From positions 1-64,000 of the forward strand of contig DATAVB010000087.1 in the NCBI GenBank assembly GCA_036267955.1: DNA of 64,000 bases, given 5' to 3'. The translations under genes and the position numbers were made by a program. This document shows, one piece after another, positions 25,846 to 34,651 of this stretch. This stretch comes from DATAVB01 sp036267955 (GTDB lineage: Bacteria > Actinomycetota > Actinomycetes > Mycobacteriales > QHCD01). Under the pieces are notes generated by a model. It saw only the letters and a program-made list of their open reading frames with translations, was not told the DNA's origin and did not search any database. How positions within the stretch are numbered: position 1 is the first letter of the stretch; the number at the start of each line of letters is the position of its first letter.

Positions 25846-26976
25846 CTAGTGCACCAACCCATCGATCTGGTAGTGCATGACGCGGTAGTTCTGGTTGTCG
25901 TACCACTGGCTGACGCAGATGTGGAAGTCGTCGAACGACGAGCCTGGAATGATGAATCCGCCGTACGGGCTGGCGACGAGATTTCCAGTCTCGTTGCCCG
26001 GCGTCGTCGGGACGATGATCGTCTGCTCCGGCGTGGTGAAGAGGTTCGCGGTCGGCACCGGGAAGACCTGAGCCCGCATCGACAGCACATCCATGTTCAG
26101 CCAGGTGAACGCGTATTGCCCACCCATGGCGCGGAAACAGATCTCACCCCATTTACGTGAGCCGGTAATCGTGGTCGGCGGATTTCCCCACGCCCAGTTT
26201 CCGTTGGCGAATCCCCACGGCTGATAGGAGGCGGGGACTCCGAGTTGGTCCTGCGGCACCCGGTGCAGCAGGAGATCCGACACGACGTCACGGTTGAACA
26301 CGGTCGACAGCACGTAACAGAAGCCGTCGTCGGCGACCGCATAGGTCTTCTGCTGGAATTGGCCGTTGTATTGATTTCCCGGCCACTGGCACAGATATTC
26401 CCAGGTCTCGCCACTGTCGGTGGATTTCCAGAAATCGGAGTGGTCGGTCTGGTAGATGACACCCCGCATGAGGTGCATGTACATCGTGCCGCCGACGGTG
26501 AACACATCCGACGGAATGGCGGTGGTGTAGCCACCGTTCACCGGATTGTGCGGCTCCGGAACGAGACCGTTGGCGTGTGATCCACCGACGCTGCCGTCGA
26601 TGGTCAACGAATTCAGGTTGCTGCTGCTGGACCGCAGGCCGACCGGCGCCCGCCAGTCCGGGCCGCCGACCCCGCTGCCGTCGAAGGTGTCGCCACCCAC
26701 GAAGAGCATGGTCCCGTTAGGACAGAGCGCGGGAATTCCCAGGTCGGTCCAGGGCGCGGCGAAGGCTCCGGTCTCCGCCGGCCCGGTCAGGTTCTTGACC
26801 TTGGCGCCGCTGATGGCGTCTGGGCGCACCACCCGGGGTCCGGCGGCATTCGCCGAGTTCGCGGTGCCGGCCACCGCTCCCGCTCCCAGGGCGACGCCCA
26901 AGCCACCCCTGAGGACCGATCGACGGCTGAGGACACCAAGCTGGGCCAGCGTTCTGGATTCCGTTGCTCTGGGCAT
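25846..26976 (-). CDS. Tat-exported DUF4185 protein, possible D-arabinanase relative
   Basis: A 376-residue exported protein. A twin-arginine signal (LSRRSVLRGGLGVALGAGAV) ends near ANSANA. The mature part is a DUF4185 domain: DLGIPALCPNGTMLFVGGDT, LMRGVIYQTDHSDFWKSTDS, GETWEYLCQW and SPYGGFIIPGSSFDDFHICV. From memory, some DUF4185 proteins are endo-D-arabinanases (family GH183) that cut mycobacterial-type arabinan. That activity is possible here but not shown. The ATG at 26976 is chosen because GAGGAG precedes it by seven bases. It lies upstream of the GH13 gene on the same strand. Confidence 0.82.
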   Translation of the reverse strand: MPRATESRTLAQLGVLSRRSVLRGGLGVALGAGAVAGTANSANAAGPRVVRPDAISGAKVKNLTGPAETGAFAAPWTDLGIPALCPNGTMLFVGGDTFDGSGVGGPDWRAPVGLRSSSSNLNSLTIDGSVGGSHANGLVPEPHNPVNGGYTTAIPSDVFTVGGTMYMHLMRGVIYQTDHSDFWKSTDSGETWEYLCQWPGNQYNGQFQQKTYAVADDGFCYVLSTVFNRDVVSDLLLHRVPQDQLGVPASYQPWGFANGNWAWGNPPTTITGSRKWGEICFRAMGGQYAFTWLNMDVLSMRAQVFPVPTANLFTTPEQTIIVPTTPGNETGNLVASPYGGFIIPGSSFDDFHICVSQWYDNQNYRVMHYQIDGLVH

Positions 26977-27174
26977 ACGCACTCCTCAGCAGGCGGGCGA
27001 CCGCTCCGGCGGGCCATGAGAAATCGAATTCTCAAGCGCCCCCACTATCGAGCAGGCGGAGCAGATCGGCAACCCCTGGACGACTGCGCGCCGGTCGCCG
27101 GCAATTACGGCCTTCCGTAATTGCGTCCATCCGACCTAGGATGCGCAGATCACGAACTCCTCTGAAATCGGCGG

Positions 27175-28227
27175 GTGTGGTCAGCGTTGCTGAACGACGG
27201 TGTGCGGCCGGCCTCTGAGGCCGAGCTGGAAGAGCTGCTCTCGACGCCCTCGGCCGGTCTGGTCGCCGAGCTCGGCACTCTCACGGGTGATCTGCTGATC
27301 CTCGGCGCGGGCGGCAAGATGGGGCCGACCATGGCCCGGATGGCGAGGCGAGCACTCGACCTCGCCGGCCGCGACGACGTCGACGTGATCGCGGTGTCCC
27401 GCTGGTCGGACACCGCCGCCGCGGACCGGCTGCGCGCGGCCGGGGTGCGGGTCGAGGTGGCCGATGTGACCGTCGACAGTGACCTGTCGGCGTTGCCCGA
27501 GGCGGCGAACGTCGTCTACCTCATCGGCGCGAAATTCGGTGTGTCGGCCAATCCGCACACCGCCTGGACGGTCAACGCCGTGCTGCCCGCCCTGGTCGGC
27601 CGGCGGTACGCGAAGTCCCGGTTGGCCGTGCTGTCCACCGGCAACGTCTATCCGCTGACCCCGGTCGAGGCCGGCGGCCCGACCGAATCCGACCCGACCG
27701 GCCCGGTCGGCGAATACGCGATGTCCTGCCTCGGGCGGGAGCGCGCGGTCGATGCGGTCAGCGCCGAGCACGGTACGGCGGCGGCGATCATCCGACTCAA
27801 CTACGCGGTCGAGTTGCGCTACGGCGTTCTCGCGGATCTCGCGACCCGCATCCACGCCGGGACCCCGATCGACCTTGCCACCGGCCATGTCAACGTGGTC
27901 TGGCAGCGCTACGCCAGCGAGGTGGCGCTGCGGTCCCTGCTGCACGCGAGCAATCCGCCGTTCGTGCTCAACCTCACGGGCCCCGAGACGGTGAGCGTCC
28001 GCCGGGTGGCGACCCGGCTGGGCGAGCTGCTGGGCGCCGAACCGGTCTTCACCGGAGAGCCGGCGCCGACCGCGCTGCTGTCGAACGCCGGCCGCTGCCA
28101 CGCGCTCTTCGGCTATCCCGACATCGCCCTGGACACGCTCGTGGCCTGGCAGGCCGGGTGGCTGCTGGCCGGCGGCGAGCTCTGGGCGAAGGCGACCAAA
28201 TTCGAACGACGGGACGGACGGTTCTGA
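27175..28227 (+). CDS. NAD-dependent epimerase/dehydratase family protein
   Basis: A 350-residue Rossmann-fold protein of the extended SDR type. The nucleotide-binding motif is LLILGAGGKMGPTMARMARR, with the acidic DVTVDSDLSAL and VVYLIGAKFG segments; substrate region around STGNVYPLTP. The active-site region reads EYAMSCLGRE, so the usual YxxxK lysine appears replaced, and the catalytic chemistry is uncertain. GTG start. The stop overlaps the start of the DHDPS-like gene by one base, so the pair probably acts in one sugar-acid or imine catabolic route. Confidence 0.8.
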   Translation: MWSALLNDGVRPASEAELEELLSTPSAGLVAELGTLTGDLLILGAGGKMGPTMARMARRALDLAGRDDVDVIAVSRWSDTAAADRLRAAGVRVEVADVTVDSDLSALPEAANVVYLIGAKFGVSANPHTAWTVNAVLPALVGRRYAKSRLAVLSTGNVYPLTPVEAGGPTESDPTGPVGEYAMSCLGRERAVDAVSAEHGTAAAIIRLNYAVELRYGVLADLATRIHAGTPIDLATGHVNVVWQRYASEVALRSLLHASNPPFVLNLTGPETVSVRRVATRLGELLGAEPVFTGEPAPTALLSNAGRCHALFGYPDIALDTLVAWQAGWLLAGGELWAKATKFERRDGRF

Positions 28228-29273
28228 TGGCGGCCACACTCGCACCGGCGCAGGCCCGACTGCTCGCCGAGGGCACGGTCATTCCGGCGCATCCGCTGGC
28301 GCTGGCCGCCGACCGGACCCTCGACGTGCCGGCGCAGCGCGCATTGACCCGCTATTACGCCGCTTCCGGCGTGGGTGGCGTCGCGGTCGGCGTGCACACC
28401 ACCCAGTTCGCCATCCACGATCCCGGTTCAAAACTGCTCGAGCCGGTGCTCTCAATCGCCGCCGAAACCCTCGACCACCTGCACCTGGACCGGCCGTTCC
28501 TGCGGATCGCCGGCGCCTGCGGCCCCCTCGAACAGGCGGTCGCCGAGGCCGAGCTCGCCGCCTCCCTCGGCTACCACGCGGTGCTGCTCTCCCCCACCCG
28601 CGGCGACGAGTCGACTCTGCTGGCCCGGGCGGCGGCCGTCGGCGAGGTGTTGCCGGTCATCGGTTTCTACCTGCAGGAGGCCGTCGGCGGACGCTATCTC
28701 GGCCTCGAATTCTGGCGCCAGCTCGCCGATCAGCCGGGCGTCGTGGCGGTGAAACTCGCGCCCTTCGACCGGTACCGCACGCTGGAGGCGGTCCGTGGCA
28801 TCGCCGCCTCCGACCGGGGCGCGGACGTGGCGATCTACACCGGCAACGACGACGCCATCATCACCGATCTGCTGACCCCGTACGACCTGGGCGACGGTAT
28901 GCGGCGGCACGTCGTCGGCGGGCTGCTCGGCCAGTGGGCCGTGTGGACCTCCGCCGCGGTCGCCATCTTCGATCTCGCCCGCCGGGCCCGGTCCGGGGAC
29001 GCGGCGGCGCTGGCCGAGGTGCTCGGCCGCAGCGCCGGCCTCACCGACGCCAACGGCGCGGTCTTCGACGTACGCAACCACTTCCACGGCTGCGTTCCCG
29101 GGATCAACGCCGTGCTGCACCAGCAGGGACTGCTGCGCAGTCCGCTGTGCCTGGATCCCGCGGAGAATCTCTCACCCGGGCAGGCGGCCGAGATCGCCCG
29201 GGTGCGGGAACGCTACCCGTGGCTGATCGACGACGACTTCGTCCTGGAGCACCTTGCCGAATGGCTGGGCTGA
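28227..29273 (+). CDS. Dihydrodipicolinate synthase family protein
   Basis: A 348-residue TIM-barrel aldolase/dehydratase of the DapA/NanA family. The Schiff-base lysine fits VVAVKLAPFDRYRT; GYHAVLLSPTRGDES and LPVIGFYLQEAVGG lie in the barrel. These enzymes make or break C-C bonds of pyruvate-type substrates, such as keto-deoxy sugar acids. The ATG overlaps the TGA of the preceding epimerase gene (TGATG). It is unlikely to be the lysine-biosynthetic DapA because of its partner and divergent sequence. Confidence 0.82.
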   Translation: MAATLAPAQARLLAEGTVIPAHPLALAADRTLDVPAQRALTRYYAASGVGGVAVGVHTTQFAIHDPGSKLLEPVLSIAAETLDHLHLDRPFLRIAGACGPLEQAVAEAELAASLGYHAVLLSPTRGDESTLLARAAAVGEVLPVIGFYLQEAVGGRYLGLEFWRQLADQPGVVAVKLAPFDRYRTLEAVRGIAASDRGADVAIYTGNDDAIITDLLTPYDLGDGMRRHVVGGLLGQWAVWTSAAVAIFDLARRARSGDAAALAEVLGRSAGLTDANGAVFDVRNHFHGCVPGINAVLHQQGLLRSPLCLDPAENLSPGQAAEIARVRERYPWLIDDDFVLEHLAEWLG

Positions 29274-29369
29274 GACGGTGACGTGTCACTGACGCCCGGC
29301 TGACATCGGGCTGACATCGATCTGCCATTGACCTTCTCTAACTTCGGTGACCGACGGAGGAGTCGTTCA

Positions 29370-29980
29370 ATGAGAGTCCGGCTGCTGGGCCCGATCCAGG
29401 TGTTCGCCGACGGCGAATCGATCGACCTGCCGGTGGGGCGGCGGCGGACGTTGCTGGCGGTGCTGGGACTCGCCCGGGGCGCGCCCTCACCATCGAGGCG
29501 ATCGCCGAACGGCTCTGGGCCGAGCTCGCCCGAGCCGCCCGGGTGGCACAGGCGGACCCGGCCGACCCGGCGGCCTAATTCGAATTGCTGTCCGCCGCCC
29601 TATCGCTGTGGCGCGGACCGGTGCTCGCCGATATTGACATTTCGGCACGGCAGCGGTCGCTTGTCGCCGGTCTGGAGGAGGAACGGCTGTCCGCGACCGA
29701 ACGACGCTTTGATGTCGGCCTGCGGTTGAGCCGGCACGCCGAGCTGGTGGCCGAGTTGACCGTCGCCAGCACCGAGCATCCGCTGCACGAACGTTTCTGG
29801 TGTCAGCGCATGGTCGCGCTGTATCACGCTGGTCGTCAGGCCGAGCCATTGGCGGCATATCGCGCCATCACCGGCCGGCTTGCCGATCAGCTCGGAATCG
29901 ATCCCGGCGCCGAATTACGGACCACGCATGAGGCGATCCTGCGACAGACTCTCGGTTCACCGGTGGCCGCCACCGCCTGA
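29370..29980 (+). pseudogene. Remnant of an AfsR/SARP-type regulator
   Basis: The ATG at 29370 has a good GGAGGA site and opens a SARP start (MRVRLLGPIQVFADGESIDL). The frame shifts near 29480, after which an alternative frame reads LTIEAIAERLWAELARAARV and stops at TAA 29577-29579. Most of the OmpR-like DNA-binding domain is missing. The bacterial transcriptional activation domain then follows (FELLSAALSLWRGPVLADI, ERFWCQRMVALYHAGRQAEP, LGIDPGAELRTTHEAILRQ). So the gene has a frameshift, an internal deletion and a stop. A functional activator is not expected. Confidence 0.8.
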
Positions 29981-30179
29981 TCCAGCTGTTTGTAACCAGA
30001 TTCTGTGCCGAGGCTCCGCGAATCGACAACTTGGCCTCGCGGCGGACACCCCGATCGACACATCGGCCGGCACCGGATGACCCGACTGCGAGGTCGAGTA
30101 GCGCAAAGATGAAGAATCCACCTCCCCATTGGCGTTGATCCGGCACACTCTCAACCGCCATATGCCATGGGGGAATTTA

Positions 30180-30817
30180 ATGATCAGAATAGCGAACAAC
30201 AGAGTGGCCCGACTTCTTGCCGCATCAGGCGCGATAGTTGTCGGGGTTGCGACGCTCTGCGTCACCGGGGCCACGGCGGCGCAGGCGACGCCAGGCTGCG
30301 CGGTGACGGATTACCGCGAGGTCGTTCGTCGAAATTCACTGTGTACGACACGGACAGACCGGGAACGTACAAGACAGTCGGTGGCGACGGATACACGAAG
30401 AAGGATTTCAGCACTACCGCCTGGCATTCTGCGACGACCTCCCTGCGGTACGGAGCCTGGACCTCAATTTCCACGAAGCGCATCCACTCGAACAAGGTGT
30501 CGGTGTCGTCGGCCGTGTCCCGCTACGCGGAGTTCGACGGACGCATTCACTATGCGGGCCGGCTCATGACATTCGAGACCCGGCACTCGGTCCATGATCC
30601 GTGGAAGGTCTTCGGATACGCCCGTACCAACTCCGCAGGTCGGGCGTCGGCGACACACACCAGCTCGCGGCTCGACTACTACCGCGTCGTGTTGACCGAC
30701 ATCAGCACCGGCTGGGGATTGGCGAGCGGAACGTCGCGCCGCCAGGCGTGCATCTGGAGTTCCTGTGCAGGATCGATGTCTCGCTCCTCGATCCGGGCCG
30801 ATCGAGGTGCGGTTTGA
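30180..30817 (+). pseudogene. Frameshifted secreted protein of unknown function
   Basis: From ATG 30180 (GGGGGAA upstream) the frame encodes a clear signal peptide: basic RIANNRVARLL, a hydrophobic core ASGAIVVGVATLCV and a cleavage-type TAAQA. At about 30322-30330 the frame must shift by one base to continue as SSKFTVYDTDRPGTYKTVGG, DYYRVVLTDISTGWG and so on. The last part, past about 30760, is arginine/serine-rich and may be out of frame too. I do not recognise the mature domain. Base composition is less GC-rich than its neighbours. Either a sequencing slip or a broken gene. Confidence 0.65.
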
Positions 30818-30941
30818 TCGAGGAAATCCGCGTCATCCGATCGAAGTGCGCTTTACCCGCCGGAAAACTCGTCCCGTGCGATCGAAGCGCGCTTTGATCG
30901 GCGAAATCGACTGCAGGACCGGGTAAAGCGCACTTCGATCG
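30799..30941. repeat. Cluster of four 21-22 bp near-palindromes
   Basis: Units lie at 30799-30820, 30838-30858, 30879-30900 and 30921-30941. Their common core is GATCGAAG(T/C)GCGCTTT, ending in ACCC or GATCG. The second and fourth units are exact inverted copies over 21 bases, and the third is itself nearly palindromic. The array could fold into one long hairpin or several small ones. It overlaps the end of the frameshifted secreted gene and lies between it and the convergent DUF2000 gene. The same unit occurs at 884-947. Confidence 0.8.
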
Positions 30942-31066
30942 GCCTGCAGCGAGTGGGACGACCGATCGCTCGCCGATCTTGAAGTTGTCGTCCATCGATG
31001 CCCGAAATGTGGGGCCTTGTCATCAAGATCGGCGAACGAGTGCGGCGAACCAGCGGGCTACAGTTC

Positions 31067-31540
31067 TCAGGGGAGCAGCGAGAGTTTCTTGGCTAGTTTG
31101 TCGATCCGGTTGCGCGGCCCGACAAGGCTCACTGCGTAATAGGAGATCTCGGTCGCCGCACTGACCTGCTGCAGGTATTCGTCGTAGACGCGGGTGCTCT
31201 GCGCCTGGCTGGGCATGTCGGCGACGAACACCTCCTCGGCGCCGACCGCCCTGGCGCGCAGGTCAGTTAACTGTTCCGTTGTCGCACCGAGAATTGAGCA
31301 ACCCGCCCACGGCAGACCCGCATGCACCGACCCTGCGCCGTCCTTGGCGTCCGGCCCGAGCAGGCCGGCGACCGCACGTCCGGTCGCCGACGCCACGCAG
31401 ACCGCGGCGTTGACGGCCCGGCCCGCCGGCAGCGCCTGGTCCACCACAATGATCCATTTCAGCCGCGCGGAGCGGGTCGGCTCCGCGGTGTTGATTTCGT
31501 CGGCCGCGAAGCCAACCTCGCCGGGCTGACCAGTGATCAT
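31067..31540 (-). CDS. DUF2000 family protein
   Basis: A 157-residue protein of the DUF2000 family: LKWIIVVDQALPAGRAVNAA, CVASATGRAVAGLLGPDAKD and the C-terminal ISYYAVSLVGPRNRIDKLAK. The fold is peptidyl-tRNA-hydrolase-like; function is unknown. The ATG at 31540 follows GGGGAG. It is divergent from an AsnC/Lrp regulator, a common arrangement in which the regulator controls the DUF2000 gene. Confidence 0.85.
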   Translation of the reverse strand: MITGQPGEVGFAADEINTAEPTRSARLKWIIVVDQALPAGRAVNAAVCVASATGRAVAGLLGPDAKDGAGSVHAGLPWAGCSILGATTEQLTDLRARAVGAEEVFVADMPSQAQSTRVYDEYLQQVSAATEISYYAVSLVGPRNRIDKLAKKLSLLP

Positions 31541-31619
31541 CAATAACTCCCCAGAGCTGAATTACATACGTGCCAATGCCCACTAAGCTATACTTGACGG
31601 CACCAATATCACAAATGAT

Positions 31620-31634
31620 CCGTACTAAGTACGG
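31620..31634. promoter_or_regulatory. Palindrome upstream of the AsnC-type gene
   Basis: CCGTACT-A-AGTACGG is a perfect 15-base palindrome 17 bases before the regulator's GTG, in the region between the divergent DUF2000 and AsnC genes. It is a good candidate for the regulator's own operator. Confidence 0.45.
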
Positions 31635-31650
31635 CACGGGAGGCTGCACG

Positions 31651-32142
31651 GTGGATCTGGACGAACTTGATACGGCGATCCTGGGCGAATTGCAGTCAGA
31701 TGCTCGCCGGACCAACCGCGACATCGCCGCATCGGTCGGCATCTCCCCCACCACGGCGCTGGACCGCACCCGCGGGCTGCGCGATCGCGGAGTGATTCGG
31801 GGCGCCATCCTGGATGTCGATCTACCCTCGATCGGCCGACCGGTGCAGGCGCTCATCGCGGTACGGATCCGGCCCCCGTCCCGGCGCACGATCGAGGCGT
31901 TCCGGACGTGGGTGTGTGCCCTGCCCGACACCCTCGGCGTCTTCGTCACCTCCGGCGCCGAGGATTTCCTCATTCACGTGGCGGTGCCCGACAACGACAG
32001 CCTCTACGCATTCGTGATCGACAAACTCACCGAGCGGGCGGAGATTGCCGACGTGCGGACCTCCGTGGTGTACGAACACCTGCGCAACGACCGGATTGCG
32101 CCGGCGACAGCGCGCAAAACGCCGCGCCGAAAGCGGGCCTGA
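31651..32142 (+). CDS. Lrp/AsnC family transcriptional regulator
   Basis: A 163-residue regulator. The helix-turn-helix is DLDELDTAILGELQSDARRT and NRDIAASVGISPTTALDRTR; the RAM ligand-binding domain follows (VQALIAVRIRPPSRRTIEAF, VFVTSGAEDFLIHVAVPDND, DVRTSVVYEHLRN). The GTG at 31651 follows GGGAGG; an upstream in-frame start lacks support. It likely controls the divergent DUF2000 gene and itself in response to an amino acid or similar small molecule. Confidence 0.92.
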   Translation: MDLDELDTAILGELQSDARRTNRDIAASVGISPTTALDRTRGLRDRGVIRGAILDVDLPSIGRPVQALIAVRIRPPSRRTIEAFRTWVCALPDTLGVFVTSGAEDFLIHVAVPDNDSLYAFVIDKLTERAEIADVRTSVVYEHLRNDRIAPATARKTPRRKRA

Positions 32143-32179
32143 GCCGCGTGACCAGATCCTAAACCGCGTGGCCAGGGCC

Positions 32180-32674
32180 CTAAGCCGGAGATGACCCGGC
32201 GGCCAGATCGAGCAGCACCATCGGCAGCTCGGTATCGGCGCCGCCGATGGACCTTCCCAGGGTCGATTCCAGGACCGGCCGCAGGGTGGCCCACGCCTTC
32301 GGATGACGGCGCGCATAACTGTCCAGGGCCCGCTTGGCATCCCGATCACTCAGTACCATTGCGCTGGCCGGAGACGGCCCGCGCCCACCGAGAAATACCC
32401 GCACCCGGGAATTGGCTCGCACATTGCGAAACCACTGCGCGCGATCACCGAAACCGGAGACGACCACGTAGCGGCCAGGCGATGGATGATCGATAATCTC
32501 CAGGACGACGAAGCGGCGTTGCCCGGACTTCCGGCCGACGTGCTCGAGCATCAACATGCGCGGACCGAGAAGGAAACCCAATCGCGCCCGATAAAGCCAG
32601 ATCGGCGCCCGGACGAACCACCGAACCCGAAGCAGACGGGCGCCGGCCCGCGCGACACGTGAACTGAATGGCAT
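32180..32674 (-). CDS. Deazaflavin-dependent nitroreductase family protein
   Basis: A 164-residue protein of the split-barrel deazaflavin (F420)-dependent nitroreductase (Ddn-like) family. Signatures are MLMLEHVGRKSGQRRFVVLE, YVVVSGFGDRAQWFRNVRAN and VRVFLGGRGPSPA. Such proteins use reduced F420 to reduce quinones or other small molecules. The ATG at 32674 is chosen for the GGGAGG just upstream; a longer in-frame extension is unlike the family. It stands alone. Confidence 0.87.
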   Translation of the reverse strand: MPFSSRVARAGARLLRVRWFVRAPIWLYRARLGFLLGPRMLMLEHVGRKSGQRRFVVLEIIDHPSPGRYVVVSGFGDRAQWFRNVRANSRVRVFLGGRGPSPASAMVLSDRDAKRALDSYARRHPKAWATLRPVLESTLGRSIGGADTELPMVLLDLAAGSSPA

Positions 32675-32922
32675 GCCTGACCTCCCTACCGCGGCGGTGC
32701 CATCATTCCACTCCGCCCCACAGCCCCTGCGAGGCATACGTCCCGAGTCAGTCAACCGGCTAGCGCGTACCGGAGACATGCCGGACACCCGTCCGCACCC
32801 TCAGCTCATCCCGCTCCCCGGTGATCATGAGCGAGTAATGCCGGCCAGGGGCGGCACAACACAATCACGATCACCTGCGTACGGAGCTAACCGTTGCGTG
32901 ATGCACATCTTGTTGTACCTTC

Positions 32923-33099
32923 TCAGACCTCGTTCACCGAAGCACCCGGCGCGTCCCGCTTGACGGCCTGAATGCCATTCTCAACCCCACTCTTATTCGT
33001 ATAGCCCTCGCCTCCGGTTGCGATTACCTGCCCGTTAGCGGACTTGAGCCGCCACCGATATTCACCCCGCGTGTCCTTGTAAACCTCGAACTTTGCCAT
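32923..33099 (-). CDS. YegP family (DUF1508) protein
   Basis: A 58-residue protein, MAKFEVYKDTRGEYRWRLKS, ANGQVIATGGEGYTNKSGVE, NGIQAVKRDAPGASVNEV, a single DUF1508/YegP repeat. Members are small beta-rich proteins of unknown function. The ATG has TTGGAG six bases upstream. It lies 28 bases downstream of the PD-(D/E)XK gene on the same strand, so the two may be co-transcribed. Confidence 0.85.
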   Translation of the reverse strand: MAKFEVYKDTRGEYRWRLKSANGQVIATGGEGYTNKSGVENGIQAVKRDAPGASVNEV

Positions 33100-33127
33100 T
33101 ACAACTCCAATCCTAAGTGGCGGCGTG

Positions 33128-34651
33128 TTAGATCTGCGTTGCGGCCGGCGCTACGGCCCTGTCTGGCTCCTCGTTCAACTTCGTCGTCTCGGTTGACCTG
33201 TAGAGACCTTCGAATAATTCGACGGGATCATCTCGTCGGTCAGAGATCCGCTCGCCATCTACGCCGGGGTCATCTTGCTGAGCAAACTGCTCAATGCCGA
33301 CACCCTCGGACTCCTGCTCGTCCTGAGATGACAAAGCTGTCGAAGGAAGTTGCGGAGGGACATCGATCTCAGCGATGTCCTCCGGCTCAGGATGCCGAAG
33401 CCTTGGCGGACTGGCCGACCAGGGCTTGAGATTCTGAACAACCTCACCGTAGAACTTGTCGACCAATTCGAAGACTGAACCCACGAATGAGCCCTTCCCT
33501 TGACCCCGCTTCGTCCCTGCAACACTTCCAATCGCGATCTGGAACTTCCGAATCTCTCGCTTCTGGTCGTCGAGGAGGAGCGTCGGATCCTGTCTGAGGT
33601 CCCGTAGGAGCTCGGACCGGCTCGCGCCACGCGACCAAGGCGTAAATGCGTCTATCCGAACGTCCTCGGGAGCATCGCGTAATTGTCGGAGCAGCCAGTT
33701 GATTCTCGTCAACGGACGGCCCTCACGGGGTGCGCCAACCTCGACAAAGCACAGTACCCGTCCGGCGCGGAGGTCTGCGCTGATGTTGATGGGTGCAACT
33801 GTGTTTGGCACATTGAGCGTGCCGCTCATCGTGCCCGAGGCGCTCAGGGACGCCGCTTGGGACTGCAACCGTAGTGCTGGCTCGGCCTGCTCTCGCCTGG
33901 TCAGCGACGGCTGGACTTCCATTCCGAGCACACGACCCATTCGCATTCCGATAAAGCGGATGAGCTGCTCCCAGCGGGTCGCGACATCTGTCGCACGATC
34001 GTCGCCGGGCAAGAGAGTCCCGGCCTTCACAGCCTCGCGGACCGGGACCCAGGCCGCACCCATGTCGTCAAAGTCAACCGCACCCGATCGGGGGTGCTCC
34101 AAATATCGAATCAACTCCGACAAGATCCAGGCCTGATCTGGGTCGCTCACATGCTGATTCGTTCTCGCCATCAGAGCCTCGGTGTGGATCTGGCTCCAAG
34201 AGACGTGACGCAATTCGACTTTGCGGCACTTGCGCTTGTCAACCGGGGTCGGATGCATCCCTGGAGCTGCGGCAATCTGATTTGAGATCGTCACAACAGC
34301 CTGAAAGCCCTGCTCTTTAGCGATATCTAGGTAGTTTTCTAGCTGCTCAACCTGTAATTCGTTCTTCCCGGTCTTGACTTCGACCAGCGCCACCCAAGCC
34401 CGCTGACCTCGTGCTACCCGGATTAGTCCATCCGGATATAGACGTTTACCATTCAGGACAAATGGCACTTCGATGAAAGCCTCTATACCGCCGGCCGGGG
34501 CACCGAATCGTCCCGTAACTGTCCGCCCAAATTCCTTGACCGACGCTAGGACGGCTAATAGCGCCGAGGTCCCTCTGCGCTCCTGCTCTTCCGACCCAGA
34601 AATACCTGAGGTCGGAATTAGTCGAGCTGCATGCCAAGGCTCTTCCGCCAT
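33128..34651 (-). CDS. PD-(D/E)XK nuclease-like protein of unknown role
   Basis: A 507-residue protein with a restriction-endonuclease-like core near its N-terminus: AFIEVPF, then the PD pair at residues 73-74 (YPDGLIRV) and Glu91-x-Lys93 in VEVKTGKNELQVEQLENYLD. That is the PD-x(n)-ExK metal-binding site of the PD-(D/E)XK superfamily. A central helical region and LTRINWLLRQLRDAPEDVRI follow; the C-terminus is low-complexity. I recall similar proteins in streptomycetes annotated loosely as stress-response proteins; no function is established. The base composition is visibly less GC-rich than the rest of the window. With the YegP gene downstream it could be accessory or defence DNA. Confidence 0.7.
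   Translation of the reverse strand: MAEEPWHAARLIPTSGISGSEEQERRGTSALLAVLASVKEFGRTVTGRFGAPAGGIEAFIEVPFVLNGKRLYPDGLIRVARGQRAWVALVEVKTGKNELQVEQLENYLDIAKEQGFQAVVTISNQIAAAPGMHPTPVDKRKCRKVELRHVSWSQIHTEALMARTNQHVSDPDQAWILSELIRYLEHPRSGAVDFDDMGAAWVPVREAVKAGTLLPGDDRATDVATRWEQLIRFIGMRMGRVLGMEVQPSLTRREQAEPALRLQSQAASLSASGTMSGTLNVPNTVAPINISADLRAGRVLCFVEVGAPREGRPLTRINWLLRQLRDAPEDVRIDAFTPWSRGASRSELLRDLRQDPTLLLDDQKREIRKFQIAIGSVAGTKRGQGKGSFVGSVFELVDKFYGEVVQNLKPWSASPPRLRHPEPEDIAEIDVPPQLPSTALSSQDEQESEGVGIEQFAQQDDPGVDGERISDRRDDPVELFEGLYRSTETTKLNEEPDRAVAPAATQI

Noticed and set aside
30799..30941. CRISPR array
   Set aside because: Only four short units, some inverted and with spacers of different lengths, and no cas genes nearby.
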